Below, in pieces: positions 25,228-33,427 of a stretch of 64,000 bases of DNA. A program made the translations under genes and the position numbers. A model generated the notes under the pieces. It searched no databases. It was not told the origin of the DNA and was given only the letters and a program-made list of their open reading frames with translations. The stretch is from Flavobacteriales bacterium (GTDB lineage: Bacteria; Bacteroidota; Bacteroidia; Flavobacteriales_F; PHOS-HE28): the NCBI GenBank assembly GCA_016715895.1, contig JADJXH010000003.1, positions 1,846,501-1,910,500 on the forward strand, given 5' to 3'. Each line of letters starts with the position of its first letter. Position 1 is the first letter of the stretch.

Positions 25228-26319
25228 ATGACCGACCCTCGTACCTATTGTGTGATCATGGCAGGCGGTATCGGAAGCCGGTTCTGGCCCATGAGCCGGA
25301 CCGCCTATCCGAAACAGTTCCTGGACTTCCTGGGCCTTGGACGCACGTTGATCCAGCAGACCTACGACCGCTTCCTGGCGCTCTGCCCGCCGGAGAACAT
25401 CCTGGTGGTGACCAACGCGCAATACGCGCCCATCGTGAAGCAGCAGCTCCCCGCCATGAGGGACGAGCAGATCCTGCTGGAGCCGGGCCGTCGCAACACC
25501 GCCCCTTGCATCGCCTACGCGAACCATGTGATCGCCAAGCGCGACCCGGATGCGCGCATCATCGTGGCCCCCAGTGATCACCTCGTGATGAAGGAGTCCG
25601 AGTTCCACGATACCGTACGCCTCGCCCTCCGGCAGGCCACCGACCACGACTGCCTGGTCACGCTCGGCATCATGCCCAACCGACCGGACACGGGCTACGG
25701 GTACATCCAGTTCGTCGAGGAGCAGGGCACGGCCCATCCGCGCGTGAAGCGCGTGCGCACCTTCACCGAGAAACCGGACCACGGCACGGCCCAGCGCTTC
25801 ATCGAGAGCGGCGACTTCCTGTGGAACAGCGGCATCTTCATCTGGACGGTGCGGAGCATCCGCAAGGCGTTCCAGCAGCACCTGACCGACATGGAGCGTG
25901 CCTTCGAAGCCGGCCGCGATGCGTACGGGACACCGGCGGAACACGCCTTCATCGCCGGCGTCTACGCGGACTGCGCCAACATCAGCATCGACTACGGGGT
26001 GATGGAGAAGGCCGACAACGTCTTCGTGGTCACCAGCGATTTCGGGTGGAGCGACCTGGGCACCTGGGGCAGCTTGTACACCCACCTGCCTCACGATGAC
26101 ACCGGCAACGCCGTCGTCGGGCAACAGGTGAGGCTCTATGACTGCGCCCGCAACGTGGTGCATGTGCAGGACGACCGGTTGGTGGTGCTGCAGGGCCTTG
26201 AGGACCACATCGTGGTGAGCACGAACGATGCGCTCCTGGTGGTACGCAAACATGACGAGCAGAAGATCAAACAGTTCGTGAACGACGCCACCGCCGAGTG
26301 GGGCGCGAAGTACGTGTGA
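25228..26319 (+). CDS. manC: Mannose-1-phosphate guanylyltransferase
   Basis: 363 aa from ATG 25228; an in-frame ATG at 25204 overlapping the previous stop would add eight residues. The nucleotide-binding motif VIMAGGIGSRFWPMSR and KQFLDF are at the N-terminus, and FTEKPD further on. It makes GDP-mannose from mannose-1-phosphate and GTP for glycan assembly. The length corresponds to the short form without the phosphomannose isomerase domain. It follows the SprT-like gene with no gap for a promoter, so it is likely in the same transcript. Confidence 0.92.
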   Translation: MTDPRTYCVIMAGGIGSRFWPMSRTAYPKQFLDFLGLGRTLIQQTYDRFLALCPPENILVVTNAQYAPIVKQQLPAMRDEQILLEPGRRNTAPCIAYANHVIAKRDPDARIIVAPSDHLVMKESEFHDTVRLALRQATDHDCLVTLGIMPNRPDTGYGYIQFVEEQGTAHPRVKRVRTFTEKPDHGTAQRFIESGDFLWNSGIFIWTVRSIRKAFQQHLTDMERAFEAGRDAYGTPAEHAFIAGVYADCANISIDYGVMEKADNVFVVTSDFGWSDLGTWGSLYTHLPHDDTGNAVVGQQVRLYDCARNVVHVQDDRLVVLQGLEDHIVVSTNDALLVVRKHDEQKIKQFVNDATAEWGAKYV

Positions 26320-26380
26320 TCAACGGTCGGCGCCAGCACGGGGCGAAAGGCCGCACCCGGCGATCACTTTCCATGTAAAC

Positions 26381-26388
26381 TATCTTTG
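26381..26388 (+). promoter_or_regulatory. -7 promoter element (TATCTTTG)
   Basis: Perfect TAnnTTTG ending 5 bases before ATG 26394. Confidence 0.6.
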
Positions 26389-26393
26389 CGCCC

Positions 26394-27281
26394 ATGCACC
26401 GAAGGCAGTTCCTCGGGCTGGCGGCTTTCGCGTCCAGTGGTGCACTAGCGATGCGCTTGACGGAATTCCGCCAGCTCGCCAAGGACCACGGCAAAGGCCC
26501 GGTGATGCCCTCCATCTTCATCGGGCATGGAAGTCCGATGAACGCCATCCAGGACAATGATTTCACCCGGTCGCTGGCCCGTCTTGGCGAACGGCTGGAC
26601 AGGCCGAAGGCGGTGCTGGTGGTGAGCGCGCACTGGCTGACCCCTGGCCGGACCTTGGTGGCGGTGCACCCACGGCCGGAGACCATTCACGACTTCGGCG
26701 GGTTCCCCGATGCGCTGTATCAGGTGCGCTATCCGGCACCAGGCGCTCCGGAGGCGGCACGCATGGCCGCAGCGGCGGTCAGGAGCGTGAAGGTGCACGA
26801 GGACCATGAGATGGGGCTGGACCACGGTGCCTGGTCGGTGCTGAAGCACATCTGGCCGGCCGCCGACGTGCCGGTCTTCCAGATGAGCCTGAACTGGGGC
26901 CTTTCGACCTCCGGGCACCATGCCCTTGCCGGGGAATTGAAGGCCTTGCGCAACGATGGCATCCTCGTGCTCGGCAGCGGGAACGTGGTGCACAACCTGG
27001 GCCGCTTGAACTGGACCGCCCCCGACGCACCCGCTTACGATTGGGCGCAGGAATTCGATGCGTTCGTGGCGGACCGCCTGGAGGCGGGGGATCATCAGGC
27101 CTTGATCGCCTACCGCTCGCTGGGATCGGTGGCCGATCTGGCCCACCCCACGAACGACCACTACCTGCCACTGCTCTACACGGTGGGGACCGCCAGCGAT
27201 GGTGATGTCCTGGATCGGATCCATTCCGGTTTGGAGATGGGCAGCATCAGCATGCGGAGCTTCATGCTCGCCCGGAGCTGA
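26394..27281 (+). CDS. Extradiol ring-cleavage dioxygenase of the DODA/YgiD type, with Tat-like signal
   Basis: 295 aa. The N-terminus MHRRQFLGLAAFASSGALA looks like a twin-arginine signal, unusual for this normally cytosolic family. The LigB-type fold carries the metal-ligand histidines in IFIGHGSPM, VSAHWLTPG, LDHGAWSVL and TNDHYLPLL, as in class III 4,5-DOPA dioxygenases. The natural substrate cannot be read from the sequence. A perfect -7 element 5 bases upstream supports the start, hence the signal. Confidence 0.87.
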   Translation: MHRRQFLGLAAFASSGALAMRLTEFRQLAKDHGKGPVMPSIFIGHGSPMNAIQDNDFTRSLARLGERLDRPKAVLVVSAHWLTPGRTLVAVHPRPETIHDFGGFPDALYQVRYPAPGAPEAARMAAAAVRSVKVHEDHEMGLDHGAWSVLKHIWPAADVPVFQMSLNWGLSTSGHHALAGELKALRNDGILVLGSGNVVHNLGRLNWTAPDAPAYDWAQEFDAFVADRLEAGDHQALIAYRSLGSVADLAHPTNDHYLPLLYTVGTASDGDVLDRIHSGLEMGSISMRSFMLARS

Positions 27282-27292
27282 GCTCCTGCGGC

Positions 27293-27300
27293 TACCTTCG
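27293..27300 (+). promoter_or_regulatory. Probable -7 promoter element of rnd (TACCTTCG)
   Basis: TACCTTCG, one base off consensus, 14 bases before ATG 27315. Confidence 0.4.
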
Positions 27301-27314
27301 CGCGCTCCAGCGAC

Positions 27315-28445
27315 ATGAAACCCGTTGCCTACAGCACCGTGAACGACCAGGGCGATCTGGCGCGCATGACAGCGGCGCTGAGCACCTCGTCGGTGATCGC
27401 GCTGGACACCGAAGCGAGCAGCTTTCACCGCTACAAGGTGCGGGTATGCCTTGTGCAGGTGAGCGACCGCGACCGCACATGGCTGGTGGATCCCTTCGCC
27501 GCCGGTGACCTGGCGCCACTGGGGATCCTGCTGGCCCGTACGGACATGGAGGTGGTGATCCACGATGCCGATTACGATCTGCGGATGCTGGCGCGGGAAC
27601 AGGGGATCCGGGTGGAGAACGTGTTCGACACGCTGGTGGCGGCGGAGCTCCTGAACGAGCCCGAGATCGGCCTGGCCTCCCTCCTGCAGAAGTACATGGG
27701 CATCCAGGTGGACAAGAAGTTCCAGAAGGCGGATTGGAGCAAACGCCCGCTGCCCGAAGCCATGCTGGACTATGCCGCCGGGGATACGGCGCACCTCATC
27801 GCCCTGCGCGACATCCTCGAGGCCCGGCTGAAGGAGAAAGGCCGATGGAACTGGGCCCGGGAGGAGTTCGCCCTGCTCACGGACGCCCCCTTCAACCTGC
27901 AGGACAACCAGGAACCAGGCTATCTGCGCCTGAAGGGGGCCAAGCTGCTGAAGCCCCACCAGCTGGCGGTCCTGCGCGAGGTGCATGCATGGCGCGAGGG
28001 TGTCGCCGAACGCATGGACCGCGCCCCGTTCATGGTGATCGGCAACGAGGTGCTGCTGGACCTCGCCAAGGAGCCACCGGCCGATGCGCGTGCGCTCGCC
28101 TCGCGCAAAGGCATGAGCGAAAAGGTGATGGACCGCCATGGCCGTGCGCTGCTCGAGGCCGTTCGTCGCGGCACCCTCCTGCCCAGGGATCAATGGCCGC
28201 GCCTGGAGCGCCCCAAGCGATGGGACCGCGACCCGGAGCATGACGAACGCCTGAAGCGGCTCAAGGCCGTGCGCGACCGCCTCACCGTCGAGCACGACCT
28301 GCGCATGGGCATCGTGGCCAGCAACCAGCTGCTCCAGGAGGTCGCACGCTCACGTCCGGGCGACCTTCAGGCCCTGTCCGCTCTGCCCGGCATCCGACAC
28401 TATCAGGTGGAGCACTTCGGCGCCGACCTGCTCGCCGCCGTGTAG
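27315..28445 (+). CDS. rnd: Ribonuclease D
   Basis: 376 aa. The DEDD exonuclease motifs are present: ALDTEASSFHRYK, IHDADYDLRML, VFDTLVAAELL and YAAGDTAHLIALRD. An HRDC-like helical domain follows (residues ~210-290, LRLKGAKLLKPHQLAVL). It trims the 3' ends of structured RNAs such as tRNA precursors. The gene has its own promoter and lies upstream of the sulfur locus; its stop is 3 bases before the regulatory palindrome at 28449. Confidence 0.93.
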   Translation: MKPVAYSTVNDQGDLARMTAALSTSSVIALDTEASSFHRYKVRVCLVQVSDRDRTWLVDPFAAGDLAPLGILLARTDMEVVIHDADYDLRMLAREQGIRVENVFDTLVAAELLNEPEIGLASLLQKYMGIQVDKKFQKADWSKRPLPEAMLDYAAGDTAHLIALRDILEARLKEKGRWNWAREEFALLTDAPFNLQDNQEPGYLRLKGAKLLKPHQLAVLREVHAWREGVAERMDRAPFMVIGNEVLLDLAKEPPADARALASRKGMSEKVMDRHGRALLEAVRRGTLLPRDQWPRLERPKRWDRDPEHDERLKRLKAVRDRLTVEHDLRMGIVASNQLLQEVARSRPGDLQALSALPGIRHYQVEHFGADLLAAV

Positions 28446-28448
28446 GGA

Positions 28449-28464
28449 TGTGACCCCGGTCACA
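28449..28464. promoter_or_regulatory. CRP/FNR-type palindrome upstream of the sulfur operon
   Basis: TGTGACCCCGGTCACA, a perfect 7-bp inverted repeat matching TGTGA-N6-TCACA. Its centre (28456.5) is 30.5 bases upstream of the first base of the -7 element TACTTTTG (28487-28494). A weaker inverted repeat TAAC-ATA-GTTA lies at 28468-28478 and could be the ArsR-family operator. Confidence 0.65.
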
Positions 28465-28486
28465 TCGTAACATAGTTATCTTGCTA

Positions 28487-28494
28487 TACTTTTG
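28487..28494 (+). promoter_or_regulatory. -7 promoter element of the sulfur operon (TACTTTTG)
   Basis: Perfect TAnnTTTG, 20 bases before the regulator ATG at 28515, downstream of the CRP/FNR-like palindrome. Confidence 0.6.
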
Positions 28495-28514
28495 TCCCCG
28501 GAACACCGAGGACG

Positions 28515-28829
28515 ATGGCGACCCTGACCCTGGAGGAACGTGTGGGCACCGAAAAGCTGGTGCGCGCGAGCGAACTGTTGCGCATGGCGGCGCATCCGCA
28601 ACGCCTGGCGATCCTGGACCAGCTTGGACGGGCCAAGCGATTGTGCGTGCTGGAGCTCCGCGAGAGGCTGGGCATCGAGCAGGCCATCCTGAGCCAGCAC
28701 CTCACCCTCATGCGGGACAAGGGGCTGGTGGACTTCGAGAAGGAGGGCCGCTTCAGCTTCTACTTCCTGGCCCGGCCGGAGTTCATGAAGATCATCCGCG
28801 ACATCGAGACCTGCTGCGACAAGCTCTGA
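28515..28829 (+). CDS. ArsR-family transcriptional regulator
   Basis: 104 aa winged helix-turn-helix protein. The ArsR core is recognisable: LLRMAAHPQRLAILDQL, recognition helix QAILSQHLTLMRDKGLV and wing EGRFSFYFL. Cysteines are at 44 (RLCVLEL) and 100-101 (ETCCDKL). A thiol switch as in SqrR/BigR, or metal sensing, is therefore possible, but Cys44 sits nearer the ArsR metal-box position than the SqrR one. It is the first gene of the sulfur unit, four bases before tauE, so it probably controls this operon. Confidence 0.85.
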   Translation: MATLTLEERVGTEKLVRASELLRMAAHPQRLAILDQLGRAKRLCVLELRERLGIEQAILSQHLTLMRDKGLVDFEKEGRFSFYFLARPEFMKIIRDIETCCDKL

Positions 28830-28832
28830 GCC

Positions 28833-29636
28833 ATGGAGATCATCGGGTACATCGGTGCGGTGCTCATGGGGTTGTCCCTGGGCTTGATCGGAGGGGGGGG
28901 AAGCATCCTCACGGTCCCCATCCTGGTGTATCTCTTCAGCGTGGACGCGGTCCTGGCCACCGCCTACTCCCTGTTCATCGTGGGCCTTACGAGCCTCGTG
29001 GGCAGCTTCAGCCACATGCGCATGGGCAACATCCACTGGCGCACGGCCATCGTGTTCGGCATCCCCAGCATCCTGGCCGTCTACGCCACACGCGCCTGGC
29101 TGGTGCCGGCCATCCCGGACCCGATCGTGTACATGGGCGACTTTGTCCTGCACAAGCCCATCGGCATCCTCATCCTCTTCGCCCTGATCATGGTGGCGGC
29201 GGCCTACAGCATGATCCGCAAGCCGAGGTCGACCACCGCGGAAGCGAAGCAGGCCATCGCGTTCAACTATCCGTTGATCCTGATCGAAGGTATCGTGGTC
29301 GGCACGGTCACCGGCATCGTCGGCGCGGGTGGCGGTTTCCTCATCATCCCGGCGCTGGTGCTGCTGGCCAAGCTGCCGATGAAGCAGGCGGTGGGCACCT
29401 CGCTCATCATCATCGCGGCGAAATCGCTCATCGGCTTCACCGGCGACCTGAAGGGCGCCGAGGTGATCGACTGGAACTTCCTGCTCGTGTTCTCCGCCAT
29501 CGCCATCGCCGGCATCATCGCGGGCAGCCTCCTCAGCAAACGCATCCCGAACGAAAAGCTCAAACCCGCCTTCGGATGGTTCGTGCTCCTCATGGGCATC
29601 TACATCATCGGACGGGAACTCTCCAACCTCAGCTAA
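28833..29636 (+). CDS. TauE/SafE (TSUP) family sulfur-anion permease
   Basis: 267 aa, about eight membrane helices in two repeats. The glycine-rich motifs LGLIGGGGSILTVPILVYL and GIVGAGGGFLIIPALVLL are the TSUP signature in each half. The family moves sulfite, sulfoacetate, taurine or similar anions. Tight coupling to the regulator and the sulfur genes downstream suggests sulfite or thiosulfate export here; the direction is inference. Confidence 0.9.
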   Translation: MEIIGYIGAVLMGLSLGLIGGGGSILTVPILVYLFSVDAVLATAYSLFIVGLTSLVGSFSHMRMGNIHWRTAIVFGIPSILAVYATRAWLVPAIPDPIVYMGDFVLHKPIGILILFALIMVAAAYSMIRKPRSTTAEAKQAIAFNYPLILIEGIVVGTVTGIVGAGGGFLIIPALVLLAKLPMKQAVGTSLIIIAAKSLIGFTGDLKGAEVIDWNFLLVFSAIAIAGIIAGSLLSKRIPNEKLKPAFGWFVLLMGIYIIGRELSNLS

Positions 29637-29643
29637 CCCGTAC

Positions 29644-29706
29644 GGGCGACGTTCACGTCGCCCAATAACTCCACACCAAAAATCCAGGGCGACGAGATCG
29701 TCGCCC
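29644..29706. repeat. Pair of REP-like palindromes GGGCGACG-N4-CGTCGCCC
   Basis: Two hairpins with the identical 8-bp stem but different loops: 29644-29663 (loop TTCA) and 29687-29706 (loop AGAT), separated by an A-rich 23-base spacer. A third copy with the same stem is at 43483-43502. They occupy the gap between tauE and the dioxygenase/rhodanese gene. Confidence 0.75.
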
Positions 29707-29714
29707 CAACGACC

Positions 29715-31127
29715 ATGAACATCGAACAGATCTACACCGGCTGCCTGGCGCAGGGCGCCTATTACATCGAGAGCGATGGCGAAGCGGCGATCATCGATCC
29801 GCTGCGCGAAACGAGCCCCTACATCGAGCGGGCCGCGGCGCGCAACGCCAAGATCAAATACGTGCTGGAGACCCACTTCCACGCGGACTTCGTGAGCGGC
29901 CACCTCGACCTGTCGAAGAAGACCGGGGCGCCCATCGTGTACGGACCGAACGCCAAGCCGGCCTTCGAGGCGCACATCGCCACGGACGGCGAAGAGCTCA
30001 AGCTCGGCAAGGTGACCATCAAGGTGCTCCACACCCCGGGCCACACCATGGAGAGCACCTGCTACCTGCTGATCGACGAGCACGGCAAGCCCCACAGCCT
30101 CTACACCGGCGATACCCTGTTCATAGGCGATGTGGGCCGTCCCGATCTGGCGCAAAAGGCCGGCACCCTCACCCAGGAGGACCTGGCCGGTTTCCTGTAC
30201 GACAGCCTGCACAACAAGATCATGCCACTGCCCGATGACGTGATCGTGTACCCCGCGCACGGGGCCGGCAGCGCCTGCGGCAAGAACATGAGCAAGGAGA
30301 CCTTCGACACGCTCGGCAACCAGAAGCGCACCAACTACGCGCTGAAGGCCGCCACCAAGGAGCAGTTCATCAAGGAGGTGACGGACGGCCTGCTGCCGCC
30401 CCCCGCCTACTTCCCCCAGAACGTGGCCATGAACAAGGGCGTGATCCCGAGCGTGGACACCGTGAAGGAGAAAGGCCTCCGCGCGCTGACCCCCGACCAG
30501 TTCGAGCTGGTGGCCGAGACCGAAGGCGCGCTGGTGCTCGACACGCGGAACGCCGAGGACTTCAAGGACGGCTTCGTGCCGCGCAGCATCAACATCGGCA
30601 TCAAGGGCGACTTCGCCCCCTGGGTGGGCAGCATGGTCCCCGATGTGAAGCACCCGCTGCTGCTGGTGACCGATGCCGGCATGGAGGATGAAGTGGTGAC
30701 CCGCCTCGCCCGCGTGGGCTACGACAACGTGATGGGCTACCTGAAGGGCGGCATCGCCGCGTGGAAGGCGGACGGCCGGGAGGTGGACACCATCGAGCGC
30801 ATCGATGCGACGGAGTTCGCCAGGCGCTTCCACGCCGGCAAGCTGCGCGTGGTGGACGTGCGCAAGGACGGTGAGTATGCCGCCGAGCACGTGGACGGTT
30901 CCTGGCATGCCTCCCTGCAGTTCATCAACCAGAACCTGTCCGCCTTCAGCAAGGACGAGACCAACTACGTGCATTGCGCCGGTGGCTACCGCAGCATGAT
31001 CGCCGCCAGCCTGCTGAAGGCACGCGGCTACCACAACCTGGTGGAGATCCGCGGTGGATTCAACGCCATCAAGGGCACCGATGTGAAGGTGACGGACCAC
31101 GTGTGCCCCAGTACCCTGAAGAAGTGA
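29715..31127 (+). CDS. MBL-fold persulfide dioxygenase-like protein fused to two rhodanese domains
   Basis: 470 aa. Residues 1-~230 form an ETHE1-like MBL domain with THFHADFVSGH (H54, H56, D58, H63), H110, D133 and H182. Residues ~258-352 form a first rhodanese domain whose active-site loop (LLVTDAGMED) has no cysteine. Residues ~362-456 form a second domain with catalytic Cys421 in HCAGGYRS. The fusion would oxidise glutathione persulfide to sulfite while the active rhodanese transfers sulfane sulfur. A cytosolic location is implied. The single-iron ETHE1 chemistry is inferred from the family. Confidence 0.88.
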   Translation: MNIEQIYTGCLAQGAYYIESDGEAAIIDPLRETSPYIERAAARNAKIKYVLETHFHADFVSGHLDLSKKTGAPIVYGPNAKPAFEAHIATDGEELKLGKVTIKVLHTPGHTMESTCYLLIDEHGKPHSLYTGDTLFIGDVGRPDLAQKAGTLTQEDLAGFLYDSLHNKIMPLPDDVIVYPAHGAGSACGKNMSKETFDTLGNQKRTNYALKAATKEQFIKEVTDGLLPPPAYFPQNVAMNKGVIPSVDTVKEKGLRALTPDQFELVAETEGALVLDTRNAEDFKDGFVPRSINIGIKGDFAPWVGSMVPDVKHPLLLVTDAGMEDEVVTRLARVGYDNVMGYLKGGIAAWKADGREVDTIERIDATEFARRFHAGKLRVVDVRKDGEYAAEHVDGSWHASLQFINQNLSAFSKDETNYVHCAGGYRSMIAASLLKARGYHNLVEIRGGFNAIKGTDVKVTDHVCPSTLKK

Positions 31128-31137
31128 ACGCGATCGA

Positions 31138-31212
31138 ATGGTGAACGGTCAATGGTGAATGGGAGGCCTCGGGGCATTCCCATTCGCCATTCGCCAATGA
31201 CCATTCACCAAG
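31138..31212. repeat. Imperfect long palindrome between sulfur genes
   Basis: The left arm GGTCAATGGTGAATGGGA is mirrored by TCCCATTCGCC...CAATGACCATTCACC on the right. The arms also contain short direct repeats of the AATGG(T/C)GAA type. It fills the 97-base gap before the first yeeE gene and should form a long hairpin in RNA. Confidence 0.7.
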
Positions 31213-31224
31213 ACCCTCAACCCC

Positions 31225-31788
31225 ATGCTCGAGCTCATCAAACAACCCTGGCCCTGGTACGTGGCCGGCGCCCTCATCGGCCTAACGGTACCCTACCTGC
31301 TGCTCGTGGGCAACAAGACCTTCGGCATCAGCAGTTCGCTGCGGCACCTGTGCGCGGCCTGCCTGCCGACGAACATCAACTTCTTCAAGTACGACTGGAA
31401 GAAGGAGGTCTGGAACCTCTTCTTCGTCGGCGGCATCGCGCTGGGTGCGTTCATCGGGGCCACGCTGCTGGCCAACCCCGATCCGGTGCAGCTGGCAGAG
31501 CCCACGGCCGCCTACCTCGCGGAGAAGGGCATCACGGACACCACGGCCTTGATGCCCCCGGAGATCTTTTCCTGGTCGAACCTGTTCACGCTGCGCGGCC
31601 TGATCTTCTTCGTGATCGGTGGCTTCATGGTGGGCTTCGGTACGCGCTATGCCGGTGGCTGCACCAGCGGGCACGCCATCATGGGGCTCAGCAGCCTGCA
31701 ATGGCCCAGCCTGGTGGCCACCATCATGTTCATGGTCGGCGGCATCGTCATGACCTGGCTCATCCTCCCCTACCTGCTCACCCTCTGA
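31225..31788 (+). CDS. YeeE/YedE family transporter half 1
   Basis: 187 aa, four to five helices. The conserved motif RYAGGCTSGHAIMGLSSLQ with its cysteine marks the YeeE/YedE (TsuA) thiosulfate-uptake family; a second Cys-rich segment is RHLCAACLPTN. It is half the length of TsuA. The next gene encodes the complementary half, so the functional unit is probably a heteromer. It would move thiosulfate or sulfane-sulfur compounds across the inner membrane. Confidence 0.88.
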   Translation: MLELIKQPWPWYVAGALIGLTVPYLLLVGNKTFGISSSLRHLCAACLPTNINFFKYDWKKEVWNLFFVGGIALGAFIGATLLANPDPVQLAEPTAAYLAEKGITDTTALMPPEIFSWSNLFTLRGLIFFVIGGFMVGFGTRYAGGCTSGHAIMGLSSLQWPSLVATIMFMVGGIVMTWLILPYLLTL

Positions 31789-31792
31789 TCCG

Positions 31793-32305
31793 ATGGCACA
31801 GCAAAAGCAACCCTCCACGGCGGAGCTGAAGGACCTGCAGACCCGCGAGCTCGATGCGATCTGTGTGAATGAGAGCGCACTGAAGCACCCGTGGTGGTAC
31901 AACCTGAAGTACAGCGCCTGGGGCATCCTGTTCGGCATCGTGTTCGTGAAGGCGGAGATCATCAGCTGGTTCCGCATCCAGGAGATGTTCCGCTTCGAGA
32001 GCTTCCACATGTACGGCGTGATCGGCACCGCCGTGATGGTCGGCCTCATCAGCGTGCTCATCATCAAGCGCACCAAGGCCCGCACCATCTACGGCGAGGA
32101 GATCCACATCCCGAACAAGGAGTTCAACAAGGGACAGATCTACGGCGGACTGATGTTCGGACTGGGCTGGGCCATCACCGGCGCGTGCCCGGGTCCGCTG
32201 TTCGCCCAGATCGGCGCGGGTTTCGGCGTGGTGATCGTCACCTTCCTGAGCGCCGTGGCCGGAACCTACGTGTATGGAATGCTGCGCGACCGGCTCCCGC
32301 ATTGA
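31793..32305 (+). CDS. YeeE/YedE family transporter half 2
   Basis: 170 aa, starting 5 bases after half 1. After a hydrophilic N-terminus there are three to four helices, with the family motif LGWAITGACPGPLFAQIG and its conserved cysteine. Its pairing with half 1 recreates the two-repeat architecture of full-length YeeE/YedE. The cytochrome gene follows after 3 bases. Confidence 0.88.
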   Translation: MAQQKQPSTAELKDLQTRELDAICVNESALKHPWWYNLKYSAWGILFGIVFVKAEIISWFRIQEMFRFESFHMYGVIGTAVMVGLISVLIIKRTKARTIYGEEIHIPNKEFNKGQIYGGLMFGLGWAITGACPGPLFAQIGAGFGVVIVTFLSAVAGTYVYGMLRDRLPH

Positions 32306-32308
32306 CCC

Positions 32309-33427
32309 ATGCCCCTCCTCGCACCCCTCGCGATCCTGTTCGCCGCCCTCGTGGTGTGGCTCTACCTGGTCGTGGTGGAGGAGGCCACCCGTGTGCTGAG
32401 CGAGCGGGCGGGGATACCGTTCCAGGAGCGACGCGCGCGCACCATGCGCGCCCTGGTGCTTGCCGTGATGGCCGGGGTCGTGCTGATCCTCATGCTGCCC
32501 CACCGAACGCTGGACCTGTTCGAGCGGACGCCACCCCCCCTGCCACAACAGGCCACCTACACCGCCGACAGCCTGTGGACCGGCGCGGACACCGCGCGCC
32601 TGACCTTCCTCGATGAAGAACAGGGCGCGTTGATCCGCTATGGACGCGAGCTGATCGTCAACACGGCCGCCTACCCCGGTCCGAAAGGCAGCGTGGCCGC
32701 GCTCACCAACGGCATGAACTGCCAGAACTGTCATCTGGACGCCGGGACCAAGCCCTGGGGCAACAACTACGGGGCCGTGTGGAGCACCTATCCCAAGTTC
32801 CGCGCCCGCAGCGGTGGGCAGGAGAGCGTGGAGAAGCGCGTGAACGACTGCATGGAACGAAGCTTGAACGGCTCCGCCCTGGATAGCAGCAGCCGGGAGA
32901 TGCGCGCCATCGTGGCCTACATGCAGTGGCTGGGCACCGGCATCCGCAAGGAGCAGAAGCCGAAGGGTTCGGGCATCGTCGAACTGGCCTACATGGAGCG
33001 GGCGGCGGATCCGTACAGGGGTGCGATGGTCTTCATGGAGAAGTGCGCAAGCTGCCACGGCAACGATGGCCAGGGCATCCTGAAGGCCGATGGCATCACC
33101 TATCAGTATCCGCCGTTGTGGGGGGAGCACAGCTACAACCAGGGCGCTGGGCTGTTCCGGCTGAGCCGCTTCGCCGGCTACGTGAAGGCGAACATGCCGC
33201 AGGGGGCGAGCTGGGATCGGCCGCAGCTCACGGATGAGGAAGCCTGGGATGTGGCCGCATTCGTGAACTCACGCCCGCACCCCCCCAAGGACCTCAGCAC
33301 CGACTGGCCGGACATCGGGAAGAAGCCGATCGACCATCCCTTCGGTCCATACAAGGATACCTTCACCGAGCTGCAGCACAAGTTCGGTCCCTTCGGCCCG
33401 ATCGCCGCCACCTACAAAAGACCATGA
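32309..33427 (+). CDS. TsdA-like dihaem cytochrome c
   Basis: 372 aa. Two N-terminal membrane helices (residues 4-24 and 47-64) anchor it, with the rest periplasmic. The haem motifs are CQNCH (138-142) and CASCH (246-250). The segment NCQNCHLDAGTKPWGNNYG and the later CMERSLNG (C181) fit the N-terminal domain of thiosulfate dehydrogenase TsdA, which is related to SoxA. It could oxidise thiosulfate to tetrathionate or act as electron acceptor for SoxB products. Its stop overlaps the soxB start (33424-33427). Confidence 0.82.
   Translation: MPLLAPLAILFAALVVWLYLVVVEEATRVLSERAGIPFQERRARTMRALVLAVMAGVVLILMLPHRTLDLFERTPPPLPQQATYTADSLWTGADTARLTFLDEEQGALIRYGRELIVNTAAYPGPKGSVAALTNGMNCQNCHLDAGTKPWGNNYGAVWSTYPKFRARSGGQESVEKRVNDCMERSLNGSALDSSSREMRAIVAYMQWLGTGIRKEQKPKGSGIVELAYMERAADPYRGAMVFMEKCASCHGNDGQGILKADGITYQYPPLWGEHSYNQGAGLFRLSRFAGYVKANMPQGASWDRPQLTDEEAWDVAAFVNSRPHPPKDLSTDWPDIGKKPIDHPFGPYKDTFTELQHKFGPFGPIAATYKRP

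Noticed and set aside
28515..28829. Firm identification of the regulator as SqrR/BigR.
   Set aside because: The first Cys is at 44 in the recognition-helix region, not at the position used by SqrR/BigR, so only ArsR-family is supported.
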